DNA of 64,000 bases, from the NCBI GenBank assembly GCA_037043455.1, contig JAWPHD010001144.1, positions 124,001 to 188,000 of the forward strand, given 5' to 3'. The notes below the pieces were generated by a model. That model searched no databases. It worked only from the letters and a program-made list of their open reading frames with translations, and was not told the origin of the DNA. The stretch is from Cyrtodaria siliqua (taxonomy: Eukaryota > Mollusca > Bivalvia > Adapedonta > Hiatellidae). Each line of letters starts with the position of its first letter. Within the stretch, counting starts at the first letter, position 1. The translations under genes were made by a program, and so were the position numbers. Positions 43,001 to 45,767 of the stretch are shown piece by piece.

Positions 43001-43909
43001 AAGATTGTTGAAAAATCCAATGAGGTTTTTCACATTGACAAATAATTTTAATCCTTTTTAATGGCGTTAAATTTGGACTTAAATGTCATAGGATGTATCA
43101 CATATGACACTAGGAACAACATCAAATACAAAGAAGTGGTGTTGTATCTCTTTTAAAACTACTTCCCTTTGCTAAATTCTGGTGTGGCAGAAAAAATAAC
43201 TGGTTGCTTTTAAAAGGTCAAATTCACTGTCACTATTTAGAGAGAATTGCCTTCCACTCATTTTTTTGAGAAAATTTGGGGCATTGAGAGAGTTTATGCA
43301 CATTTTTCATAAGTCGCCCAATTTGCTTGTTGATTCAAGGCGGCATATAGAGTGATTACTTTCGTATGACACATGTTTTTTGTTTTTGCTCGTTTTAACT
43401 CGATACGGGAATTTAATGTTTTCAGTGTGTTATTTTTACTAGTCCTTTGGGATCAACGAGCCCAATATAGGTGGCTTAGAATATCACTTAAGCCGGTGCT
43501 AGCAGGCGTTAAACGTGTTGCTTTTCACATTACCTCTCATGAACAGACACAATAAAACACTGAGTCTGCAACTTTATTCTCTCGATTGTGTGCGTTGCTT
43601 CCACGAGATCTGCCTTATCAGCCTGTATTCATGTTATCCGTGCGGGCGAGATGGGCAGTGGTTTTAGTACAATAAGTAATTATGCTAGCATAAACTTTGT
43701 GTTAAACGCACTGTTTTATTTTAAAGGAGATTACAGATGCGTACCTGGAATTTCGACACAAACGGATTACCGAAAATATGGATAGCTACAAAGATGTTGA
43801 TGACTTTGATTCAATGCTTGAGCGTCTTAGACGAGCAATTCCCACAGAAACACACGGCGACAATGATGATACGATACTCGAAACACCAAATTCCAATGTA
43901 GCACATTAA
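3175..43909 (+). CDS. GRL101/LGR-type receptor: LDLa modules, LRRs, 7TM (12 exons, 5'-incomplete)
   Basis: Predicted cell-surface G-protein-coupled receptor of the leucine-rich-repeat family. Exons: 3175-3318, 9451-9564, 14592-14717, 16246-16440, 19416-19641, 23823-23911, 25487-25615, 28023-28139, 29795-31381, 32356-32483, 41250-41489 and 43727-43909. All have AG/GT borders with compatible phases, and together they give 1,091 codons plus a stop. The order of seven LDLa-like modules (one broken up by an unknown domain of about 105 residues), seven LRRs, a cysteine hinge and a rhodopsin-class core matches the Lymnaea receptor GRL101 and the type C LGR/relaxin-receptor group. In that family the LDLa and LRR parts bind ligand and the helices couple to G proteins. 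The ligand here is unknown. The start codon and signal peptide are not in the window, and the upstream reading phase (1) requires at least one more exon. Boundaries are inferred by eye; the 7TM and LRR identity is firm. Confidence 0.9.
3514..3720. repeat. Duplicated noncoding block, copy 2
   Basis: Diverged direct copy of 1-185, about 3.5 kb apart, lying about 200 bp downstream of an LDLa exon. Confidence 0.75.
4330..4480 (-). repeat. Interspersed repeat family S, 3' fragment
   Basis: The minus strand reads GCTACTTTCCCTGTCCGATC followed by TTTTTATATTT, as in the plus-strand copy near 14155-14190. The rest, rich in AAACAGACAAAC, corresponds to the 'GTTTGTGGTTTACTGT' part of the family. Confidence 0.6.
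5040..5900. repeat. Degenerate tandem repeats of about 150-200 bp
   Basis: Phrases recur with drift: 'GAAGC(G/C)TTATATC', 'AGAGTTATTACCCCTGAGTTAC' (5221), 'AGAGTTATGACCCCGATTATTTAC' (5401) and 'ACAGTTATGGACCTTTAATTTACC' (5751). 'TTTGTGT(A/T)AAG' and 'AGTGTGAAGTCTTAATAAC' recur in the same way. This is a decayed internal tandem array of a dispersed repeat with no coding capacity. Confidence 0.6.
6350..6612 (-). repeat. Interspersed repeat family S, minus-strand copy
   Basis: It contains the minus-strand forms of the family blocks: 'AGGTTCTAGAGTGCACCA', 'CTCACTCTTACCCTA', 'CCAATAAAATGGGAC', 'ACAAACTAGGCAGTATTAAT' and 'AATATAAGTATAACACAAAA'. Plus-strand copies are at 14030, 20520, 21400 and 36945. 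Confidence 0.7.
6657..8045. mobile_element. Non-autonomous DNA transposon with long inverted termini
   Basis: About 50 bp at 6870-6920 (TGTAAATGGGTCAAC, then TAAACATGCAGTGCGTTGCA) recurs as its reverse complement at 7919-7966. Outer segments also match in inverted orientation: TTTAGGTAGACG at 6664-6675 against CGTCTACCTAAA at 8023-8034, and GTCATCATA at 6816 against TATGATGAC at 8015. The interior shows no transposase. A smaller MITE is inserted in the left terminus. Confidence 0.7.
6677..6807. mobile_element. Nested palindromic MITE
   Basis: Arms of about 33 bp (CATGCATTCATTACGATATATAG... and its inverted counterpart ...ATATCATAATAAATGCATG) flank a purine-rich middle. It interrupts the host terminus between TAGGTAGACG and GTAGAAGTCATC. 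GTAGACG and GTAGAAG may be a slightly decayed 7-bp target duplication. Confidence 0.7.
8046..9450. other. No recognisable feature
   Basis: AT-rich intron sequence. Short open frames at 8687-8944 and 9083-9399 show no family signal. A short (ATT)n run lies at 9222-9246. Confidence 0.5.
9451..9564 (+). CDS. Receptor exon: LDLa-like module with four cysteines
   Basis: Acceptor CATATTCTAG, donor G|GTACGT, 38 codons, phase 1-1. It encodes YACDDGTLINIGLRCD followed by RDCRDRSDETNCG. As in the first visible module, cysteines 1 and 3 are missing, while cysteines 2, 4, 5 and 6 and the D..SDE calcium cage remain. Spacing between the cysteines (11, 5 and 8 residues) is identical to that in the 3175-3318 exon, so the two modules are probably duplicates. 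Confidence 0.88.
9565..10303. other. Intron sequence with a short SINE-like patch
   Basis: At about 9690-9730 the phrase GGTGGAGGAAGACCCCAGGTGCC resembles a conserved piece of molluscan tRNA-related SINEs, but it is too short to delimit. Nothing else is recognised. Confidence 0.35.
10304..10482 (+). repeat. Interspersed repeat family B, copy 1
   Basis: It starts ACTGGTCCTTT, then has GTAGAATATCGCTTAAGCCGG, GAGGTGTTGCA, ATTATCTCTTAACAGA, and ends GTTTGTTGCTTCCAAGGGATCC. Other copies are at 43438-43618 (same strand), 23568-23742 and 38560-38770 (opposite strand). Short length, fixed ends and an internal AATAA-like stretch would fit a solo LTR or a SINE. Confidence 0.7.
10483..11489. other. No recognisable feature
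   Basis: Intron sequence with short overlapping open frames near 10820-11080 that show no domain. TTACGTCTGCCTAAATCCT at about 11449 resembles the right terminus of the 6657-8045 transposon (GACGTCTACCTAAATCCT), so a related end may lie here. Confidence 0.4.
11490..11612 (+). repeat. Interspersed repeat family S, 5' fragment
   Basis: It matches the upstream part of the family at 20565-20650 and 21398-21450: TTGTTGCTCTGGCTTCTGCC, then AAGTCA.TGAGTACTT and GTGGCTTTCTAGGCTTTTG. It is truncated where the next element begins. Confidence 0.65.
11614..14022. mobile_element. Helitron/HINE-like repeat with about 12 internal tandem units
   Basis: The left end is a hairpin (CACCTGAG...CTCAAAGGTG), followed by GTCCGTC repeats at 11650-11690. 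The core is a degenerate array of about 170-190-bp units with the recurring phrases GTTCAAATGGTGACCCTGGG, TCACAGTTTTACATAGAC and GCTTATGGTCCT. The right end has two hairpins of the AGGGCCATCATGGCCCTCTTG type (13946-13968 and 14000-14020), followed by an AT microsatellite. Central tandem repeats, a 3' hairpin and a microsatellite suggest a non-autonomous Helentron-type element, but without a Rep/helicase this is inference. It contains no genuine gene. Confidence 0.6.
14023..14043. repeat. (TA)n microsatellite
   Basis: Short AT alternation joining the tandem-repeat element to the next family S copy. Confidence 0.8.
14036..14440 (+). repeat. Interspersed repeat family S, plus-strand copy
   Basis: It carries the complete block order: TTATTGCCTATTAATGCTGC, AACCTGGCGGGGATATCTTT, CTGTTCCGTTTAATGGGATG, CACCCTAGAACCTGG, CCAGCAGCCTTGTTTTGCC, TATTGTCAACC and GTTTGTGATGTCTTACCTTG. 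The family has no open frame and no obvious tRNA-like boxes. Confidence 0.75.
14592..14717 (+). CDS. Receptor exon: canonical six-cysteine LDLa module
   Basis: Acceptor TTATTTAATAG, donor G|GTAAGA, 42 codons, phase 1-1. It encodes AECTIYEWRCYNGQC, then LLCDNKFDCRDHSDE and a final cysteine after GFKA. All six cysteines are present, with the aromatic residue before cysteine 2 and the acidic calcium cage (D..DC.D.SDE). Confidence 0.93.
14718..15185. other. No recognisable feature
   Basis: Start of the following intron, with C-rich patches near 14890-14945 and no repeat I can name. Confidence 0.5.
15186..15281. repeat. 48-bp tandem duplication
   Basis: AGTTATCACAGAGTGACGTG and the next 28 bases occur twice back to back (15186-15233 and 15234-15281) with only about two differences, so the duplication is recent. 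Confidence 0.9.
15596..15672 (+). repeat. Repeat head: hairpin, GTCCGTCC box and (GT)n
   Basis: CTCCCTGACATTTTAGGGGGAG can form a 6-bp stem. It is followed by GATATAGTTGCCATCGTGTC, CGTCCGTG and a GT run. The layout matches the heads at 11614, 21782, 36605, 45488, 53449, 54876, 59774 and 61211. Confidence 0.6.
15673..16245. other. No recognisable feature
   Basis: AT-rich intron sequence up to the acceptor TTGCTTAAATAG. Confidence 0.5.
16246..16440 (+). CDS. Receptor exon: aberrant LDLa-like module plus linker
   Basis: Acceptor CTTAAATAG, donor G|GTAAGT, 65 codons, phase 1-1. It encodes NCEDRELHKCGDSSQKC, then AQDGVQDCGCDGDE, a proline patch and RSLCGYNDDYNGYINVGED. Aligned to LDLa, cysteines 1, 2, 3, 5 and 6 can be placed. 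Cysteine 4 is replaced by glutamine (AQDGVQDC where CDG..DC is expected), and an extra cysteine appears two residues after cysteine 5. The acidic cage is shortened and the last cysteine is far downstream. The roughly 20-residue tail is of unknown type. Confidence 0.82.
16441..18960. other. Receptor intron, mostly unassigned
   Basis: AT-rich. A minus-strand open frame of 133 codons at 16946-17347 is hydrophobic but resembles no family and is not used. T-rich low complexity lies at 18695-18730. Confidence 0.5.
18961..19230 (+). pseudogene. Non-LTR retrotransposon fragment (RNase H region), broken
   Basis: CTTTAAACTATATTCAGGAA is shared with 25950. NVKHHNPVVLQFLETYNSLI, read in one frame at about 19155-19215, matches [20 protein letters not shown] at 61565. 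These belong to the C-terminal RNase H part of a LINE polyprotein, better preserved at 61563-62100. Several stops and frameshifts break this copy. Confidence 0.6.
19290..19370. repeat. (TTCG)n microsatellite
   Basis: About 12 units of CGTT/TTCG with a few interruptions, grading into TTTA steps. Confidence 0.9.
19416..19641 (+). CDS. Receptor exon: unassigned extracellular domain, first part
   Basis: Acceptor TTTGTTTCAG, donor AA|GTAAGC, phase 1 to 2. It encodes TLYVRCRRGYTEIELDRF, then GRIRYFTYESNITIVTFNLE and NISRVCWQVGDLTYQTSDNR. Alternating hydrophobic residues suggest beta strands, with two cysteines and two N-glycosylation sequons (NIT, NIS). It is not LDLa or LRR. A CUB-like or other beta-sandwich fold is possible, but I see no diagnostic motif. 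The frame is open through the exon and joins in phase to 23823-23911. Confidence 0.75.
19948..20145. mobile_element. MITE with about 28-bp terminal inverted repeats
   Basis: TACCCCTCAACATAATTTAA followed by GGACCATA at the left is inverted at the right as GTGGTCCTTAAATTATTTTG followed by AGGAGTA. The 198-bp element is AT-rich with no coding capacity. Confidence 0.75.
20520..21045 (+). repeat. Interspersed repeat family S, longest copy
   Basis: It includes the 5' blocks (CTTCTCGTGCCCTCAATGG, TTGTTGCTCTGGCTTCTGAC) and the core (CATGGCGGGGATTTCTTTAT, CACCCTAGAACCTGGTTTAT, CCTATTGTCAACCC, TGTTTGTGACG). It ends in GTTTACTGTGTTCTGTGAAA. This copy gives the best idea of the full unit, roughly 500 bp. 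Confidence 0.75.
21398..21779 (+). repeat. Interspersed repeat family S, second adjacent copy
   Basis: Same block order as the 20520 copy. The AAACCCCCAGCGGC segment is deleted, so CCTGGTTT runs directly into CCAAGGCGGTAATCC. It abuts the next element at 21780. Confidence 0.75.
21782..23250 (+). mobile_element. Tandem-repeat element with TIR AGCTCTACTGAT, copy 1
   Basis: It starts AGCTCTACTGATCAGAGATC, a 13-bp-stem hairpin closed at 21810, followed by GTCCGTCTGTCCGTC. The interior has about four units of roughly 320 bp, each with TTGTAGCGACTACTCCTCTG, ACGGATTTTCATGAAACTTC, ATGGCCGCCA and AAACATGGC...CAGCGGCC. It ends CCTATCAGTAGAGCTTT, the inverted form of the start. There is no transposase. 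A shorter copy lies at 54876-55705. Confidence 0.75.
23256..23567. other. No recognisable feature
   Basis: AT-rich intron between two repeats. Confidence 0.5.
23568..23742 (-). repeat. Interspersed repeat family B, copy 2
   Basis: Minus-strand copy: GGATCCGCTGGAAGCAACAC at its plus-strand left edge, CCGGCTTAAGCGGTATTCTA in the middle, and GGTCCTAAAGGACCAGT at the right edge. Confidence 0.75.
23823..23911 (+). CDS. Receptor exon: unassigned extracellular domain, second part
   Basis: Acceptor TTTTTCTCCAG, donor G|GTAAGA, 89 bp, phase 2 to 1. Joined to the previous exon it reads RLSSKKLKLTWPYKGHFVF followed by TSSTVKIKCYG. It supplies the third cysteine of the roughly 105-residue unassigned domain. 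It is accepted because it is the only reading that restores phase 1 for the downstream LDLa exons. By itself it is short, so its existence depends on the phase argument. Confidence 0.68.
24250..25138. repeat. Minisatellite, about 42 units of 20-21 bp, grown from a SINE end
   Basis: The unit is TTTTAGTTTGTTTGTATGATG with few variants (GATG/GGTG/AGATG, TTTCAG). The array runs directly into the SINE-related sequence at 25139. The single-copy SINE at 60196 begins GTTTGTTTGTATGGTGTTTT in the same position, so the array appears to be an amplification of that terminal segment. Open frames on the minus strand (KLKHHTN repeats) are a by-product of the 21-bp period. Confidence 0.9.
25139..25362 (-). 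mobile_element. tRNA-derived SINE, copy 1
   Basis: It aligns with 60196-60434 and 41570-41840: 'GGTTATATATG..GTCGAT', 'TTTTGTGGTG', 'AACCAGTACTGTA..CCTCCG', 'GTAAGAAT.GACAC', 'GAGTCGAGCTCCCA' and 'GCAGCGGTGAGAGGCGAG'. On the minus strand the start is tRNA-like, but box B is damaged here (GTTAGAATCCC). Confidence 0.75.
25487..25615 (+). CDS. Receptor exon: degenerate LDLa-like module with four cysteines
   Basis: Acceptor ATATGCTATAG, donor G|GTAATT, 43 codons, phase 1-1. It encodes MMCKSGKTRMFARHKCLLNI, then APYGCRDLTHLENCG. The cysteine pattern is again the 2, 4, 5, 6 set, but the SDE calcium cage is replaced by THLE and the 4-to-5 spacing is 12 instead of 5. This module would not bind calcium in the normal way. 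Confidence is lower than for the canonical modules. Confidence 0.68.
25940..26470 (+). pseudogene. Non-LTR retrotransposon fragment (RNase H and C-terminal tail), broken
   Basis: FCRLTNHVGIQCNDRADSAT at about 26049-26108 matches the end of RNase H (the 'NDRAD' site of the GN..AD motif). YWELSLNNKLHSINVTVLGE, from 26194, is the conserved tail that follows it. Both match the copy at 61563-62100 ([32 protein letters not shown]). Frameshifts separate the pieces. Confidence 0.75.
26480..28000. repeat. Decayed dispersed repeats in the receptor intron
   Basis: Several phrases occur twice: GTTTCGAATGGATTGTTCCC (26636 and 27562), TGATGACCTTATGTCCCTCTA (26680, slightly changed, and 27616), and ATTACAGAATTATGGCCC (27473 and 27663). 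The array is too decayed to bound. No exon signal is seen. Confidence 0.5.
28023..28139 (+). CDS. Receptor exon: canonical LDLa module
   Basis: Acceptor CATCTGTTTACAG, donor G|GTAAGA, 39 codons, phase 1-1. It encodes FSCPSNYVKCPDSFC, then RLVCDGQPHCPHSEDERDCG. All six cysteines are in register, with CDG before cysteine 5 and SEDE.DC at the end. Confidence 0.93.
28262..28980. repeat. Minisatellite of about 27-30 bp units
   Basis: Variants of TGTATTGTTTTATGTATAGG repeat about 25 times with irregular length. A higher-order copy is visible: the 28500-28700 segment recurs at 28720-28870. Confidence 0.85.
28985..29560. repeat. Decayed 'GAGTTATGGCCCTTG' tandem repeats
   Basis: Units contain GCAGAGTTATGGCCCTTGGA (29252), GCAGAGTAATGGCCCTTGGA (29320) and GTAGAGTTGTAGCCCTTGAT (29484), plus 'CTTCGTTTTGTCAACACT'. 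The same family is seen at 36630-36930, 53500-53740, 54690-54870 and 56180-56700. Confidence 0.65.
29795..31381 (+). CDS. Receptor main exon: last LDLa, seven LRRs, hinge and TM1 to TM6
   Basis: Acceptor TATTTTGTAG, donor G|GTAAGT, 529 codons. It opens with a canonical LDLa (YECKGMFRC to EDERLC), then an LRR N-cap (CPSQCACKG...RC). Seven LRRs follow, with cores LRR-like at YLDLSNS, VLNISRC, ILDLSHN, KLFLTGN, HLHIENC, YLYLNFN and YLDIRGA. The hinge has the CC...C...SSC pattern of LGR receptors. Helices: TM1 with GNVFVIVY, TM2 with VSDLFMG, TM3 ending in VDRYLAV (DRY codons at 30976-30984), TM4, TM5 and TM6 with CCWFPIC. Cysteines at the top of TM3 (SLLCTI) and in loop 2 (GVCIAL) can form the usual disulfide. 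Confidence 0.96.
31382..32355. other. Receptor intron, nothing recognised
   Basis: AT-rich, about 1 kb. It interrupts the gene between TM6 and TM7, ending at acceptor TTTATTTTCAG. Confidence 0.7.
32356..32483 (+). CDS. Receptor exon: TM7 with NPFLY
   Basis: Phase 1 in, phase 0 out, donor AAG|GTATAC. It encodes GFMSLGGYKLSLEMYAWIIV, then FVLPINAALNPFLYTISSIR and KKK. NPFLY (codons 32442-32456) is the NPxxY motif of rhodopsin-class TM7, and the basic stretch marks the start of the cytoplasmic tail. Confidence 0.95.
32484..33910. other. Receptor intron, first part, nothing recognised
   Basis: AT-rich with no repeat boundary I can define. A T/A-rich run lies at 33198-33215. Confidence 0.5.
33915..34145 (+). 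mobile_element. tRNA-related SINE, family different from the 60.2-kb one
   Basis: CGGCCTAGTGGAAAACCGCC resembles a box A region, and GTTGTGGGTTTAATCTCCAG a decayed box B. The body continues TACGACTGGTCGTTCCGGTG, TAACCGGGTTGTGTATGTCA and CAGTGTGGCAGCGCTATTAA. It ends in a short ATGCC/ACGC microsatellite. It sits on the plus strand inside the large receptor intron. Confidence 0.6.
34150..34200. repeat. (ACGC)n and (CA)n microsatellite
   Basis: About six CGCA units followed by ACACACA. Confidence 0.9.
34320..36330. repeat. 60-bp minisatellite with diverged edges
   Basis: The central part (35160-36000) consists of near-identical 60-bp units such as ACTCTCCGGATGGAGCCTCG plus TTTCATTTATTTACATACCC plus CGTCAACAACAGACTTTCAT. 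Units become more diverged toward both ends (CTCCGGATCGAGTCTCGTTT, then GACTTGCTTATCTGACC at 34680-34850). The period is 20 codons, so long open frames (MEPRFIYLHTPSTTDFHTLR) arise in one plus frame and a second frame is also open over part of it. It lies in an intron with no splice context, so I treat it as noncoding. Confidence 0.92.
36331..36604. other. No recognisable feature
   Basis: Flank of the minisatellite. Overlapping short frames on both strands have no family signal. Confidence 0.4.
36605..36944 (+). repeat. Head-hairpin repeat with 'AACACGA..GGCCTTCAT' units
   Basis: It begins TACTGGCCAAAGGCCATCAG, forming a GGCC-AAA-GGCC hairpin, then AGCTTATGGGATGACGTCCG. Two internal units follow, each with GTTAACACGA..(T)GGCCTTCAT, CCGATCTTT.CCAAACTTG and AA.ACCAGCC. 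It is the same family as 53449-53750. Confidence 0.65.
36945..37290 (+). repeat. Interspersed repeat family S copy with poly-C expansion
   Basis: It carries the family blocks TTGTTAGAGATTATAACCTG, GTCCCGTTTATTGGGATGAC, TCTAGAACCTGGTTTAA, AGTTCCAAGGCGGTAGCCCT and TTTGTGTTTGTGATGTC. The short C run of other copies is here 35 C long. Confidence 0.75.
37061..37095. repeat. Homopolymer of 35 C
   Basis: Uninterrupted C tract at the place where the other copies of family S read AAACCCCCAGC. Length may be affected by sequencing or assembly. Confidence 0.9.
37330..38280. repeat. Degenerate tandem repeats ('ATGCAATC..AAGCTT' units)
   Basis: Three units of about 130-150 bp share GACCC.AAATGCAATC(T/C).AAGCTT, TAAGCTAC.(T)ACCCTGCAA, TTTCAT(C/A)GCAA and GTTATTGAG(C/T)G. 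A second part repeats GATCGGACAACAATTTGTCCCTA and AAATCAAAGGGCCATAAC two or three times. No coding potential. Confidence 0.75.
38560..38770 (-). repeat. Interspersed repeat family B, copy 3
   Basis: Minus-strand copy with GATCCCATGGAAGCAACACA at the left, GAGAGGTAAT-like TATGAGAGGTAATTATAGGG in the middle, and TTTGTATTCTACTTTAAG near the right. The ends are more decayed than in the other three. Confidence 0.65.
38790..39310. repeat. Minisatellite of about 40-45 bp units
   Basis: The unit is about GTGTAACACCCTTCACCTAT followed by ATCATGTAGGCTATCATGAT, with roughly 12 variants of uneven length. Confidence 0.9.
39311..41249. other. Receptor intron, last part, nothing recognised
   Basis: Short open frames at 39472-39654 and 39844-40095 are not similar to anything I know. 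They may be relics of a retroelement, but this cannot be supported. The rest is AT-rich up to the acceptor TTCTTATTTCCAG. Confidence 0.45.
41250..41489 (+). CDS. Receptor exon: cytoplasmic tail, first part
   Basis: Phase 0-0, 80 codons, donor AAC|GTAAGA. It reads on directly from the TM7 exon: AVTTNAFLKVYNAITRDGRL, then IIAPGSMPLSRFLANNSV and KDEYRRTLNSYMGTTFAIGF. It is rich in Ser/Thr and charged residues with no domain, as expected for a receptor tail. The frame is open only if the 31-bp candidate exon at 38490 is skipped. Confidence 0.85.
41570..41845 (-). mobile_element. tRNA-derived SINE, copy 2
   Basis: Same family as 60196-60434, beginning GTTTGTTTGTTTGGTGTTTA, then TTACGGTCGA, TTTCGTGGTGGAAGTAGACC, AACCAGTACT and GAGTCGAGCTCTCAGAG, GGGATTCGAA. 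An internal 20-bp piece (GTCGTTCGTAAGAATC) is tandemly duplicated. The tRNA-like head is truncated or decayed after the box B complement. Confidence 0.7.
42475..42592. mobile_element. Foldback element with partly duplicated right arm
   Basis: The left arm GTCATTTAGCCGATTGCCCC plus ATCAATAGTTTATTTA (36 bp) is inverted at 42557-42592 with one mismatch (TGGAGCAAT against TGGGGCAAT). Between the two, TAAATAAACTATTGATGGAG occurs once more, so the inner part of the right arm is present twice. No coding capacity. Confidence 0.85.
42593..43437. other. No recognised gene
   Basis: A 95-codon open frame (42724-43011) contains a short inverted piece GGCGGGATCCCGAAGACGGGA and shows no protein family. The whole looks like repeat debris. 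Confidence 0.4.
43438..43618 (+). repeat. Interspersed repeat family B, copy 4
   Basis: Plus-strand copy with ACTAGTCCTTTGGGATCAAC, GCCCAATATAGGTGG, CACTTAAGCCGGTGCTAGCA, CATTACCTCTCATGAACAGA and TGCGTTGCTTCCACGAGATC. Confidence 0.75.
43727..43909 (+). CDS. Receptor last coding exon: end of cytoplasmic tail
   Basis: Acceptor GTTTTATTTTAAAG, phase 0, 60 codons and TAA at 43907-43909. It encodes EITDAYLEFRHKRITENMDS, YKDVDDFDSMLERLRRAIPT and ETHGDNDDTILETPNSNVAH. It is strongly acidic with several Ser/Thr, typical of a regulatory receptor tail. The final residues are not a classical PDZ ligand. Confidence 0.85.
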   Translation, partial: EITDAYLEFRHKRITENMDSYKDVDDFDSMLERLRRAIPTETHGDNDDTILETPNSNVAH

Positions 43910-44138
43910 AAGAGATTATATAGACATACAGTAGAAGTATTACAGGCTGATGAATGTAGAACGAAAAGTTTGAAGACATTAATAGTAACGCGTACGGCGA
44001 TCTTCTCTGAAATAACAGTACTAACAATGAAGGAGTATGGAATGCTGGTGAATCAAGAAAGACACACGATACGTTTGTTGTAAAAAGTACCTGCATATTT
44101 AGTATTTGTCTAAAAAGTATCCTTAGAGGAGCAATAAA
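43910..44138 (+). other. Receptor 3'UTR
   Basis: AT-rich sequence from the stop codon to the first good polyadenylation hexamer. The true end may be further down, since another AATAAA lies at about 44542. Confidence 0.55.
44133..44138 (+). terminator. Polyadenylation signal AATAAA
   Basis: First canonical hexamer after the receptor stop, about 225 bp downstream, followed by GT- and T-rich sequence within 100 bp. Confidence 0.5.
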
Positions 44139-45487
44139 GAACGCAAAGGGTTCGAAAACAATTAGAACTCGTGCTTTTAACGGTAAAACTTATAGTGCAA
44201 ATTTTTATTAAATGCTGATGTATTGCGAACATTAAGTAATTAATTTAGGGTTACTTTACCTCAATACTATTCAGCTATGTAAATAAGCCTTGAAATATAC
44301 ATTTGTGTTCACTATTGAATGTATTCATATTCTATAATATATGGAACTATAATCCATGTAGTTGAAGTAATTTTAGAACTTCGTTTTGTACACAATTTGG
44401 GATATTTTTCACATTAATGCTATAACTATTATTGTCTATACAGTCATGTGGTACTAATTTTGTTTTAGTGAGAACTTAGTTGTATATAATACGTTTGATA
44501 ATGCTATAAATGATGTATAAAAGGTTAAGCAAGTGATTAGAAATAAAAGTAATACTAGGTTGGTTAAAATGACTTCAACGCGAATCCAATCTCGATAATA
44601 ATTTGAAAAACTGAACCAAATTTGTATCTCTTTAGTGAACCGAAACTTATATGAACAGTGATTTAAACAAAAAGCAAATGTATATTACTGATAGTTTGGG
44701 TGAAACGAATTGCACGTGTGTGTTTTGTATAAACTTATCCGATCACCTACTAATTTGCTTGCTTATTACTGTTGGTTGGTTACATATGATCATTTTTGTG
44801 TTTTTCATATAAATATCAATAGTTTATTAGTGTCAAAACTGCTTGTACCGAATTCAGTTTACGATCGGATTAATATTATATATACTCATATTAAACCTGA
44901 ATTGTTTTTTAATTTGTTAACATTGTAATTAATCAATTTTATATACTTAAAGACATCCCACCAGCCTAATCCATCCTATAGAAATAGTGGGGGCATAATT
45001 ATGATTGTTTTTTTCATGCATTGTGAGAAGTACGAGAATTTCATGCAAAATTGGAGATTGGTATGTACCGTTATATTATGAGGCCCCGACAAGCAATTTT
45101 AAATCCGATTTAGTTATTTCTAAATTGTATGTGTAACAGTACCCCTATGATTTAATTTCAATATTTTTAGTATTGAATTTGCAGATTTTACCTTTTTAAT
45201 CTGCCATATTTTAATGTTTCTATTCCAAACAGTAAAATGGACATTTAGCAATTGTAAGAAACATTGCACATTGTAGTCTTATATAAAATTATGTCAGGGC
45301 CTCAATAAATATTTTCCACAGTAGAGGATTAACAAGTTTGTGATCGTCACTAGGTGTAAAATGTCCGTGATCTTTTGATTCTGGTGTGATGTCTTTAAAT
45401 ACCTTTATAATATTTGATAAGAAATAAGTGTTCTTGTAACGTATACTAGTATTTATACTGTAATGTTTTAGCCGCACTAAGCGTATT
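44139..45487. other. Intergenic, no recognised feature
   Basis: AT-rich. Short open frames on both strands lack any family signal. Confidence 0.5.
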
Positions 45488-45658
45488 AGCTCTATTGGCC
45501 AAAGGCCAGAGGGGCTTATGCCATAGCAGTGTGTCCGTCATTCTTTCTTGCGTCCGTCCGTCCGTCTGTAAATCATGTATTCAAACGACTTTTAAACCGC
45601 TTGACCGATTTTGACCAAATATCGCATGGATGATCCCGAGAAAACGTTAATGTTTATA
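45488..45658 (+). repeat. Repeat head: hairpin and GTCCGTCC box
   Basis: AGCTCTATTGGCCAAAGGCC closes into a hairpin with CAGAGGGGCT, then CTTATGCC, CTTGCGTCCGTCCGTCCGTC and CAAACGACTTTTAAACCGCT. The body is cut short by the next element. Confidence 0.65.
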
Positions 45659-45767
45659 TTAACCCTTAGCCCGCTATGAATGTATAATGGACTGTCCTTT
45701 CTTTAAATTTGGATCCTTCCATTTATGTTACCTGCGAGTTAGTCGCCCTTAGCAGGCAAAGGGTTAA
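45659..45767. mobile_element. piggyBac-like MITE
   Basis: Flanked by TTAA on both sides (45659-45662, 45764-45767). Inverted ends are TTAACCCTTAGCCCGCTA on the left and TTAACCCTTTGCCTGCTAAG on the right (reverse complement). The TTAA target and CCC-starting termini are typical of piggyBac elements. At 109 bp it is a non-autonomous remnant. Confidence 0.7.

Noticed and set aside
42724..43011. 95-codon frame before the last receptor exon
   Set aside because: Contains inverted repeat pieces and does not match a family. It cannot be joined in phase with the receptor tail without disrupting it.
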